A stretch of 6,141 bases of DNA from Deltaproteobacteria bacterium (GCA_030606505.1 JAUWGI010000053.1:1-6141); one strand, 5' to 3'; counted from the stretch's first letter, positions 1 through 5,307 are shown. The notes: generated by a model not told the origin, from the letters alone. Translations and numbers: made by a program.

Positions 1-924
1 TCGGAACTTGACCGCTGGATTATCTCCGAGCTTAACCAGCTTATTGTTGATGTTGATAAAGGGCTGGACGGTTATAATCCCACCGAGGCGGGGAGAAGGA
101 TAGAGGGATTTGTTGATGACCTGTCTAACTGGTACGTGCGCCGCAGCCGGCGGCGCTTCTGGAAGAGCGAGAGCGATGCCGATAAGCTGGCGGCCTATAC
201 CACGCTGTATGAATGCCTGGTGACGCTATCAAAGCTGCTGGCGCCGTTTGCCCCCTTCCTGGCTGAGGAGATGTATCAGAACCTGGTATGTTCGGCGTCT
301 GCTGAGGCACCGGATAGTGTGCACCTGGCTGATTTCCCCGTCGCCGATGAGGCCAGGATTGATAAACAGCTTGGTGATGATATACGGCTGGCCATGAAGG
401 TATCAAGCCTGGGGCGGGCGGCCCGGAGCCAGGCCGGTATCAAGGTGCGCCAGCCTCTGGCAGTTAATTATGTAGGCATTGATTTGAAAGGGCGAGAGAG
501 TTTGGAGAGGGTTAAGCCACAGATATTGGAAGAGTTGAATGTGAAAGAATTGAAATACGATACTGTTGAAAATGTGGCGGCACTTGCTGAGGATGGTTAT
601 GTGGTTGTTGGTGAAAGTCCTTGTAATTCAGCCATTTTTCCTGAGATTCCTCCCGAGCTTGAAGCTGAGGGGGTGGCACGGGAGATAGTGAGAAAGTTGC
701 AGACCATGCGCCGCTCCGCCGAATTTGATATTGCCGACCATATTATCACCTATTATCAGGGGGGTGATTATATCCGGCAGGTAATGGCCGATTTTGCCGA
801 TTATATCAAGCAGGAGACGCTTTCCCGCGAGCTTGTTGAGGGGGTTTCTGAAGAGGGCGTTTTCACCAAGAGCCATAAACTGAGTGGCTATGACGTATCA
901 CTGGGGGTTAAGCGGCTGAGCTAG
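1..924 (+). CDS. ileS: Isoleucyl-tRNA synthetase, C-terminal part (5' end outside window)
   Basis: Attaches isoleucine to tRNA-Ile in the cytoplasm. Only the last 307 codons are present, open from base 1 and ending at TAG 922-924; the catalytic Rossmann and editing domains lie upstream. Seen: an anticodon-binding helical domain with LDRWIISELNQL at the start, WYVRRSRRRFWK at partial residues 44-55 and LLAPFAPFLAEEMYQNL at about 79-95, then SLGRAARSQAGIKVRQPL at 136-153 and EGVAREIVRKLQTMRRSAEF at 223-242. These match the class Ia IleS family. The C-terminus has no CxxC pairs, so it lacks the zinc finger of E. coli-type IleS; with the ELNVKEL and PELEAEGVARE blocks this points to the type 2 (eukaryote-like) form, which in other bacteria is associated with mupirocin tolerance. 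The stretch between ELNVKEL (178-184) and PELEAEG is only about 35 residues, shorter than I expect for this form. GTG at 136 is an internal codon, not the start. Confidence 0.95.
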   Translation, partial: SELDRWIISELNQLIVDVDKGLDGYNPTEAGRRIEGFVDDLSNWYVRRSRRRFWKSESDADKLAAYTTLYECLVTLSKLLAPFAPFLAEEMYQNLVCSASAEAPDSVHLADFPVADEARIDKQLGDDIRLAMKVSSLGRAARSQAGIKVRQPLAVNYVGIDLKGRESLERVKPQILEELNVKELKYDTVENVAALAEDGYVVVGESPCNSAIFPEIPPELEAEGVAREIVRKLQTMRRSAEFDIADHIITYYQGGDYIRQVMADFADYIKQETLSRELVEGVSEEGVFTKSHKLSGYDVSLGVKRLS

Positions 925-2036
925 GAGGGCGGTCTTTCCGCCAGGGTGGCGTAGGTGGTATTTTGGACATCGCCCCGCCAGAAGGTTATTTCTACTCTCT
1001 GTCCGATCTCGCTGGAGTGTATCGCCTGGATTAAATCATCGGCGCTGGTTATCTCCTCGTCCTCAAAGCCGGTAATGACATCGCCCGTCTCAATTCCGGC
1101 TTCGGCGGCGGGGCTGGGAGTAGCCACCTCGGTAATTAATGCCCCTTTATCTACGGCCAGGTCATATTTCAATACGGCGTATTGGTCTACGGTATAAAGC
1201 ACAACCCCGAGCCAGGGGCGAACCACGTAGCCTTTTTGCACCAGCTGCTGGATAATTGGCTTAGCCGTGTTGCTACTTATGGCGTAGCCCATGCCCTCCA
1301 CGCCCACCTGGGCAATCTTGATACTGTTGATGCCTATTACCTCACCGGCCATATTCACCAGTGGTCCACCGCTGTTACCCGGGTTGATGGCGGCATCGGT
1401 CTGGATGAGGTCTTCCTGGGTTTGCCCCGCCGATATGGATAGAGAGACTCCCTGGGCGCTGACAATACCCTTGGTGGCGCTTATACCCAGACCCAGTGAA
1501 TTGCCGATAGCCACTACCCAGTCACCCACCCGCAAAATGTCCGAATCGCCTATCTTTGCCGAAGGCAGGTTACTGGCATTAACCTTGACTATAGCCAGGT
1601 CGCTCAGCCAGTCGGTGCGTGCCGTTTCAGCAGGGAAGGTCCTGCCGTCAGCCAGGGTTACGGTGACGCTATCAGCTTCCTCTACCACGTGGTTATTGGT
1701 CACGATAAGCCCGTCTTCATCTATAATCCACCCCGAGCCGGCCCCCTGCTGGGTAAACGGGCGGCTGAAAATATCGTAGCTGACATACTCGGTATTGATG
1801 GCTACTACTGATGGCTTGACCATGGCTACCACATCGGCGATAGAAGGCAATATCGGGGCTTGCCCATCTGTAGATGGTGGTGTCCAGTCGGGGTCAATGG
1901 GGTTAACGATAGAGTCTGCTGGTGGGCTGGCGGGTGGGGGGGCTTCTAGCGGCGGCAGCGGGCAGCCGCTCCCTACAAAGAGAAATATAACTATGACAAG
2001 GCAGGCCAGTAGGTATTTCAGGTTTGTCCTCTTCAT
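921..2036 (-). CDS. htrA: HtrA/DegP-type trypsin-like serine protease with one PDZ domain, probable lipoprotein
   Basis: Envelope quality-control protease or chaperone that degrades misfolded exported proteins. I chose ATG 2036 (371 aa). Upstream in-frame starts (ATG 2048, TTG 2108) lie in or before the likely promoter and would bury the signal peptide behind polar residues. From this start: basic MKRTNLK, hydrophobic core about 7-21, then VGSGC with Cys25 as probable lipidation site. Gly at -3 departs from the usual Leu/Val/Ile, so a plain membrane anchor is possible. A proline-rich linker runs about 26-60. The catalytic triad is complete: His116 (TNNHVV), Asp146 (SDLAIV) and Ser222 (NPGNSGGPL). 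A single PDZ domain fills about 273-361 (RPWLGV, then AEAGIETGDVITGF). No Shine-Dalgarno precedes the start. The stop codon overlaps that of ileS. DegS-like or HhoA-like roles cannot be separated from sequence alone. Confidence 0.95.
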   Translation of the reverse strand: MKRTNLKYLLACLVIVIFLFVGSGCPLPPLEAPPPASPPADSIVNPIDPDWTPPSTDGQAPILPSIADVVAMVKPSVVAINTEYVSYDIFSRPFTQQGAGSGWIIDEDGLIVTNNHVVEEADSVTVTLADGRTFPAETARTDWLSDLAIVKVNASNLPSAKIGDSDILRVGDWVVAIGNSLGLGISATKGIVSAQGVSLSISAGQTQEDLIQTDAAINPGNSGGPLVNMAGEVIGINSIKIAQVGVEGMGYAISSNTAKPIIQQLVQKGYVVRPWLGVVLYTVDQYAVLKYDLAVDKGALITEVATPSPAAEAGIETGDVITGFEDEEITSADDLIQAIHSSEIGQRVEITFWRGDVQNTTYATLAERPPS

Positions 2037-2046
2037 GGCTAGTTTC

Positions 2047-2076
2047 ATTGTAGCATGGGGAGTAGAATTTGAGCAA
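2047..2076 (-). promoter_or_regulatory. Candidate sigma-70-type promoter of the HtrA-like gene
   Basis: Reading the minus strand, TTGCTC (2076-2071) serves as -35 and TACAAT (2052-2047) as -10, with an 18-base spacer and an extended -10 TG one base before it (TGCTACAAT). The predicted start of transcription is near 2040, only about four bases before ATG 2036. The mRNA would be almost leaderless, which agrees with the missing ribosome binding site. Confidence 0.55.
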
Positions 2077-2085
2077 AGGGCTTTT

Positions 2086-2183
2086 GGCGCTATCAGTTTG
2101 CTTTGCAAAGCTGGTAAAATCTGCTACACTACTGGTTAATTCTACAACCACGTTTTTGCCTTTAGCGATAGCGCCGTAGTGTA
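2086..2183. promoter_or_regulatory. Interleaved inverted repeats in the divergent control region
   Basis: GGCGCTATC at 2086-2094 is matched by its exact reverse complement GATAGCGCC at 2167-2175, and TACACTAC at 2125-2132 by GTAGTGTA at 2176-2183. The two right-hand arms are contiguous, while the left arms are 30 bases apart. The second left arm covers the -10 box of the plus-strand promoter. The first left arms lie upstream of the predicted start, so paired DNA operator sites are more likely than an RNA fold. Short arms mean chance is a real alternative. Confidence 0.3.
2103..2130 (+). promoter_or_regulatory. Candidate promoter for the ligase-like/fabF operon
   Basis: TTGCAA (2103-2108) as -35, 16-base spacer, and TACACT (2125-2130) as -10 preceded by an extended TG (TGCTACACT). 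Transcription would begin near 2137, leaving a leader of about 80 bases before ATG 2216. It is back to back with the protease promoter, the two -35 boxes being about 27 bases apart. Confidence 0.5.
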
Positions 2184-2215
2184 AACGATTGAATTGTATT
2201 GGAGAAAGCTGAGTA

Positions 2216-3691
2216 ATGAATTTGAAGCTGATGTTAGATGAAGCAGTGAAGCGCTATGGAAAGAAGACGGCGGTGACTATGGGCGATAGCCGTTTATCCT
2301 ATGCCCAGCTGGATGAAGCCTCGAATAAGATAGCCAATGCCTTAATTGGGGTGGGAGTGGGCAAGGGTGACCGGGTGGCTATGCTGCTCTCCAACAGCCC
2401 GGAGTTTGTCACTACTTACTTGGGCGTGGTTAAGATTGGTGGTATTGCTGTTCCTCTGGATACCAAGTATAAGCCGGCTGAATTAGCCTCTCTATTTGAT
2501 GATTCCCAGCCCGGGGTTCTGGTGGCGGAAAGCTCGCTTTTAAAGCCCATCGCTCAGTCGCTACCGGAGTTTAAGTCCATCACCCACATTATAGAGGTGG
2601 ATTCTGAGGGTGAAGGGCAATTTCTTAGCTATGAGCAGATTATGGCTACCGGTTCGGCAGAGCCGGTGGCGGTGGAGGTGACACCCGGGGATATCGCCCA
2701 TATTGCTTATACTTCGGGGCCCAGCTTTAACCCCAGAGGGGTGATGCTGTCCCATCAGGCTCTGGTCAGGGAGGCAGCCATATCGGGTGATGGATTCAAG
2801 CAGACCGATAAGGATATCGCCGTGCTGTTTGCCCTCCCCATGCATCATGCCTTTGGCCTGGTGGTGATATTAATTACAGCCATTGCCAAGGGTAGCACCG
2901 TAGTAATATTGCCCGGTCTATCCATCAGCAACCTTATGGAGGTTATTGAGAGGGAGAAGGCGACAATTTTTATGGCCGTGCCTTTTGTCCATACTTTAAT
3001 AGTTAACGCTATCGAGGCGGAGGGAATAAAATATGACCTGAGTTCTATCCGTCTGTGGGGTACGGCGGGGGCGGCTATGCCGGCTAATATCTCACAGAAG
3101 CTCAGGCAGTATCTGGGCTTGACTGCGGTTGATTTCTGGGGCATGACCGAATCGGTAGCTCATGTTACCTGCCAGTCCCCTGATGGTGGGGTAAAGCCGG
3201 GCTCGGTGGGGAAGGCTTTGCCCGGGTGGGAGTTGGAGATAGTAGACGATGATGGGCGGAAACTGCCGCCAAACCAGCCGGGCGAGATAATCGTCCGGGG
3301 ACCGATAATGAAGGGGTACTATAAAAACTCTAGGGCAACTGCTGGAGTAATAAAGAATGGCTGGCTTTATACCGGTGACATCGGCCGGGTTGATGAGGAG
3401 GGATGGCTTTTTCTGTCGGCGGGCAGGAAGAAGGACATGATTATCGCCAAGGGGCAGAATATCTACCCCAGTGATATTGAAAAGGTACTGACCGGTCATC
3501 CCAAGGTGGCTGAGGTGGGAGTGGTGGGCATTCGTGATGAAATGCGGGGGGAGACGCCCCGGGCTATCATCAGGTTAAAGCCGGGTGAGGTGGCTACCGA
3601 GCAGGAGATAAAGAAGTTTTGCCTGAAGCATCTGGCTAATTATAAGGTACCCAGAGAGATCGTTTTCACCGGTTCTTTACCTACGACATAA
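2216..3691 (+). CDS. Acyl-CoA synthetase-like (ANL superfamily) protein, altered P-loop and truncated before the catalytic lysine
   Basis: Family members activate a carboxylic acid with ATP to acyl-AMP and then form acyl-CoA or load a carrier. 491 aa; ATG 2216 has GGAG at 2201-2204, 11 bases upstream. The fold is clear: N-terminal LSYAQLDEASNKIANAL (28-44), WGMTE (308-312), YTGDIG with Asp388, GRKKDMI with Arg404, and KGQNIYPSDIE (412-422). Two nucleotide-handling motifs are abnormal. The P-loop reads YTSGPSFNPRGVM (165-177) where YTSGTTGxPKGVM is usual, so both Thr, a Gly and the Lys are replaced. The protein also ends at SLPTT, just where the PKTxxGKIxR motif with the catalytic Lys should follow; about 15-25 residues are missing. 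ISRA-stop can be read at 3688-3702 in another frame. It precedes fabF by 41 bases. Adenylation is probably impaired or lost (inference). It might keep acyl-AMP thioesterification, bind substrate, or be an early pseudogene; the otherwise open frame argues against long decay. Confidence 0.88.
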   Translation: MNLKLMLDEAVKRYGKKTAVTMGDSRLSYAQLDEASNKIANALIGVGVGKGDRVAMLLSNSPEFVTTYLGVVKIGGIAVPLDTKYKPAELASLFDDSQPGVLVAESSLLKPIAQSLPEFKSITHIIEVDSEGEGQFLSYEQIMATGSAEPVAVEVTPGDIAHIAYTSGPSFNPRGVMLSHQALVREAAISGDGFKQTDKDIAVLFALPMHHAFGLVVILITAIAKGSTVVILPGLSISNLMEVIEREKATIFMAVPFVHTLIVNAIEAEGIKYDLSSIRLWGTAGAAMPANISQKLRQYLGLTAVDFWGMTESVAHVTCQSPDGGVKPGSVGKALPGWELEIVDDDGRKLPPNQPGEIIVRGPIMKGYYKNSRATAGVIKNGWLYTGDIGRVDEEGWLFLSAGRKKDMIIAKGQNIYPSDIEKVLTGHPKVAEVGVVGIRDEMRGETPRAIIRLKPGEVATEQEIKKFCLKHLANYKVPREIVFTGSLPTT

Positions 3692-3702
3692 GTAGGGCTT
3701 GA
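3688..3702 (+). other. Possible out-of-frame remnant of the ligase A10 motif tail
   Basis: Read from 3688, the bases encode I-S-R-A-stop, resembling the end of a GKISRA tail, directly after the in-frame SLPTT-stop of the ligase-like gene. A deletion removing the TGK codons and shifting frame (13 bases fits if SLPTTxTGKISRA was ancestral) would explain both the early stop and this remnant. The match is four residues, so the reading is tentative. Confidence 0.35.
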
Positions 3703-3726
3703 GCCGTCCCTGCTGAGTTTACCTTT

Positions 3727-3730
3727 GGAG
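3727..3730 (+). promoter_or_regulatory. Shine-Dalgarno that bears on the fabF start choice
   Basis: GGAG lies only 2 bases before ATG 3733 but 8 bases before the in-frame TTG at 3739. The spacing favours TTG 3739, which would give a protein beginning MKRRVVVTG, the usual FabF N-terminus. The ATG would add only Pro and Leu. Confidence 0.55.
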
Positions 3731-3732
3731 AA

Positions 3733-4980
3733 ATGCCATTGAAGAGAAGGGTAGTAGTAACCGGAATGGGCGCCATAACCCCTCTGGGGGTGGGTTTGGA
3801 GAAGAGCTGGCAGTCTTTATGCCAGGGGAAATCGGGAGTGGATGCGATCACCAGCTTTGATGCCAGCAGTTTCCGGACCAGAATTGCTGGTGAGGTCAGA
3901 GGGTTTAATCCTCTGGATTTCATCGACCGGAAGCTGGTAAGGCGGGGAGACCGCTTTATCCATTTTGCCCTGGCCGCCGCCCGGATGGCGCTGGAGGATT
4001 CAGGCCTGACCATAAATGCCAGTAACAGCGAGCGAGTGGGGGTCTCGGTGGGGACAGCTATGGGCGGTATAGAGAGTATAGAGAAGAACCACGAGCTGCT
4101 GATTAAGGGTGCTCGCCAGAAGATTTCCCCCTTCTTTGTTCCCAGTTTCCTGTGCAATATGGCCACGGGACAGGTGGCTATTGAATTCGGGGCCAGGGGG
4201 GCTAATATGTGCTCGGTGACCGCCTGTGCCTCAGGGACACATGCTATTGGCGATGCCTGCCGGGCTATCCAGTGGGGGGATGTTGACGCCATGATTGCCG
4301 GCGGGGCTGAAGCGGCCATCAGGCCTCTGGTCTTTGCCGGGCTGGAGCCGGTAAAGGTGATGACGGTTAGAAATGAGGCGTCGGAGAAGGCGAGCCGCCC
4401 CTTTGACAAGGAGCGTGACGGCTTTGTTATCGGGGAGGGGGCGGGGGTCGTCATCCTGGAGGAACTGGAGTTTGCCCAAAATAGAGGGGCCAGGATTTAT
4501 GGTGAGGTACTGGGCTACGGCCTTAATAGTGATGCCTATCATATAACCGCTCCTGACCCTGAGGGAAAGGGGGCAGCCAGCTGTATGAAAATGGCGCTTG
4601 ATGATGCTGGCATTGCTGCTAGCCAGGTTGATTATATTAACGCCCACGGCACTTCAACCGTGCTCAATGACCTCTCTGAGACGCGGGCGATAAAGAGTGT
4701 GTTTGGGGAGCGGAGCTACCGCATACCGATTAGTAGCAATAAATCGATGCTGGGTCATATGTGGGCTGGAGCCGGGGTGGTGGAGGCAATATTCAGCTTG
4801 CTGACTATTACTCAGGGCATGATTCCGCCTACCATCAACTATGAAACTCCCGACCCGGAGTGTGACCTGGACTATGTTCCCAATACAGCCAGGAAAGCCG
4901 AGGTGAAGGTTGTCCTCTCCAACTCCTTCGGCTTTGGCAGCACTAATGCCGCCCTCATCTTCGGCAAGTTCTCCGCTTAA
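3733..4980 (+). CDS. fabF: 3-oxoacyl-[acyl-carrier-protein] synthase II (FabF-type ketosynthase)
   Basis: Condensing enzyme of type II fatty acid synthesis: accepts an acyl chain on its cysteine and extends it with malonyl-ACP, releasing CO2. 415 aa from ATG 3733, or 413 from TTG 3739, the normal FabF length. Motifs, ATG numbering: RRVVVTGMGAITPLG at the N-terminus; nucleophile Cys165 in TACASGTHAIGD; His305 in NAHGTSTVLND; Lys337 and His342 in NKSMLGHMWAGAG; gating loop NSFGFGSTNAAL (397-408). The triad is complete. WAGAG after GHM differs from the common LLGAAG, perhaps reflecting a divergent substrate pocket. It follows the ligase-like gene by 41 bases with no visible terminator, so both probably share a transcript. 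No ACP, ketoreductase or acyltransferase gene is in view, so housekeeping and specialised lipid or polyketide roles cannot be told apart. Confidence 0.94.
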   Translation: MPLKRRVVVTGMGAITPLGVGLEKSWQSLCQGKSGVDAITSFDASSFRTRIAGEVRGFNPLDFIDRKLVRRGDRFIHFALAAARMALEDSGLTINASNSERVGVSVGTAMGGIESIEKNHELLIKGARQKISPFFVPSFLCNMATGQVAIEFGARGANMCSVTACASGTHAIGDACRAIQWGDVDAMIAGGAEAAIRPLVFAGLEPVKVMTVRNEASEKASRPFDKERDGFVIGEGAGVVILEELEFAQNRGARIYGEVLGYGLNSDAYHITAPDPEGKGAASCMKMALDDAGIAASQVDYINAHGTSTVLNDLSETRAIKSVFGERSYRIPISSNKSMLGHMWAGAGVVEAIFSLLTITQGMIPPTINYETPDPECDLDYVPNTARKAEVKVVLSNSFGFGSTNAALIFGKFSA

Positions 4981-5036
4981 GTACAAGTTATCCCCTTATC
5001 TGAGTCCACCCCCCGTTTTGAAGTATTGTCTGTTTA

Positions 5037-5051
5037 CCCACCCTCCCGCCC
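5037..5051 (-). other. Strong G-quadruplex motif on the minus strand
   Basis: The minus strand reads GGGCGGGAGGGTGGG: four GGG tracts with loops of 1, 1 and 1 base, the class known to form the most stable parallel quadruplexes. It sits 57 bases after the fabF stop. On the fabF transcript it would appear as a C-tract, so any folding would be in DNA or in an antisense RNA. Confidence 0.7.
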
Positions 5052-5053
5052 AA

Positions 5054-5068
5054 AAAGGTTTCACCTCT
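5054..5068. repeat. Palindrome copy 1 (AAAGGT-TTC-ACCTCT)
   Basis: First of three copies of a 15-base dyad with consensus AGAGGT-N3-ACCTCT. One arm position differs (A for G at 5055). It begins 2 bases after the minus-strand G-quadruplex motif. Confidence 0.6.
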
Positions 5069-5083
5069 TTACAGTCTTTACAG
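5067..5083 (+). repeat. Short tandem repeat CTTTACAG x2
   Basis: CTTTACAG occurs at 5067-5074 and 5076-5083 with a single T between, so the period is 9 bases. It overlaps the end of palindrome copy 1. No function is evident. Confidence 0.5.
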
Positions 5084-5094
5084 CTCTTTTGACC

Positions 5095-5111
5095 CCACCC
5101 CCTTGTGGTGG
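5095..5111 (+). other. Small hairpin CCACC/GGTGG
   Basis: Arms CCACC (5095-5099) and GGTGG (5107-5111) pair perfectly around a 7-base loop, close to the midpoint of the inverted repeat. No T-tract follows, so it is not a standard intrinsic terminator of fabF. Confidence 0.4.
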
Positions 5112-5129
5112 AGATATCCCTTTCTCCCT

Positions 5130-5142
5130 CCTTTTTAAAAGG
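5130..5142. repeat. Palindrome CCTTTT-T-AAAAGG
   Basis: Perfect 6-base arms about a single central T. The loop is too small for an RNA hairpin at full pairing, and a DNA site is more likely if it matters at all. Confidence 0.4.
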
Positions 5143-5149
5143 GTGTTGA

Positions 5150-5164
5150 AGAGGTATGACCTCT
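5150..5164. repeat. Palindrome copy 2 (AGAGGT-ATG-ACCTCT)
   Basis: Perfect 6-base arms around ATG. It starts 96 bases after copy 1 and lies 3 bases before the plus-strand G-quadruplex motif, mirroring the arrangement at copy 1. Confidence 0.65.
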
Positions 5165-5167
5165 GTA

Positions 5168-5183
5168 GGGTGGGTTGGGTGGG
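5168..5183 (+). other. Strong G-quadruplex motif on the plus strand
   Basis: GGGTGGGTTGGGTGGG: four GGG tracts with loops of 1, 2 and 1 base. It lies about 75 bases upstream of the padR -35 box on the coding strand and mirrors the minus-strand motif at 5037-5051. If the fabF transcript reads through, it could also fold in RNA. Confidence 0.7.
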
Positions 5184-5230
5184 AAGAAAAACAACCGAGA
5201 ACAGGGGGAGGGGCTAAAAAAGAATCTAAG

Positions 5231-5245
5231 AGAGGTGAAACCTCT
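5231..5245. repeat. Palindrome copy 3 (AGAGGT-GAA-ACCTCT)
   Basis: Perfect 6-base arms around GAA, 81 bases after the start of copy 2 and 13 bases before the padR -35 box. As RNA it would be a 6-base-pair stem with a 3-base loop. Confidence 0.65.
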
Positions 5246-5257
5246 GCCTTCCCCCTA

Positions 5258-5286
5258 TTGCCAACAACAATAGCATGTGCTATTGT
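5258..5286 (+). promoter_or_regulatory. Candidate promoter of the padR operon
   Basis: TTGCCA (5258-5263) as -35, 17-base spacer, TATTGT (5281-5286) as -10, with an extended TG one base before it (TGCTATTGT). Predicted start near 5293, giving a leader of about 34 bases. The TGCTA core is shared with the two promoter candidates around 2050 and 2125. Confidence 0.55.
5267..5286. promoter_or_regulatory. Operator-like inverted repeat across the spacer and -10 of the padR promoter
   Basis: ACAATAGCA (5267-5275) and TGCTATTGT (5278-5286) are perfect 9-base inverted arms around TG. A dimeric repressor bound here would block RNA polymerase. PadR proteins are commonly autoregulatory, so the PadR encoded just downstream is the obvious candidate; this is inference. 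Confidence 0.6.
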
Positions 5287-5289
5287 GCA

Positions 5290-5307
5290 TAGTGACACTA
5301 GGTGTCA
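5290..5307. promoter_or_regulatory. Second operator-like dyad at the predicted padR transcription start
   Basis: TGACAC-TAG-GTGTCA (5293-5307) is a perfect 6-base inverted repeat, overlapped by TAGTG-A-CACTA (5290-5300), also perfect. The site sits on the predicted start and begins 7 bases after the first dyad. It is a second repressor site candidate or an alternative one. Confidence 0.5.

Larger units (their letters stand above)
5005..5245. repeat. Diverged inverted repeat of a G-rich intergenic element, filling most of the fabF-padR spacer
   Basis: The 346-base spacer 4981-5326 has no credible gene. Its first part is C-rich and its later part G-rich on the plus strand. The reverse complement of 5005-5068 aligns with 5150-5215: both have a 15-base palindrome, then 2-3 bases, then four GGG tracts, then an A-rich stretch, then a run of five or six G. 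A second relation links the reverse complement of about 5056-5101 with about 5203-5243: G-run, AAAA, then a 13-base exact match, AGGTTTCACCTCT at 5056-5068 against AGAGGTGAAACCT at 5231-5243. The pattern suggests diverged copies of one repeat unit, two facing each other. Transposon relic, BIME-like repeat and regulatory array are all possible. No transposase or target duplication is visible. Confidence 0.55.

Noticed and set aside
1291..1779. 162-aa plus-strand open frame inside the protease gene
   Set aside because: It is antisense to the conserved protease domain with the full catalytic triad; low-complexity composition and no domain.
2037..2108. Longer protease form from TTG 2108
   Set aside because: It would put 24 polar residues before the signal peptide and begins upstream of the likely promoter.
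2086..2175. Riboswitch or leader RNA formed by GGCGCTATC/GATAGCGCC
   Set aside because: The left arm is upstream of the predicted transcription start, so the pair would not be in the same RNA.
3681..4454. 257-aa minus-strand open frame opposite the ligase end and fabF
   Set aside because: It lies antisense to a highly conserved ketosynthase, has no recognisable domain and no ribosome binding site; it is a shadow of fabF.
5130..5142. Intrinsic terminator from CCTTTTTAAAAGG
   Set aside because: The loop would be one base and the stem mostly A-T, with no T-tract after it; no convincing terminator was found for fabF.
5026..5217. 63-aa plus-strand frame in the same spacer
   Set aside because: Composition follows the C-rich and G-rich repeat halves; no ribosome binding site or domain.
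4996..5298. 100-aa minus-strand frame in the fabF-padR spacer
   Set aside because: It translates repeats and G-tracts, runs through the padR promoter and dyads, and resembles no protein.
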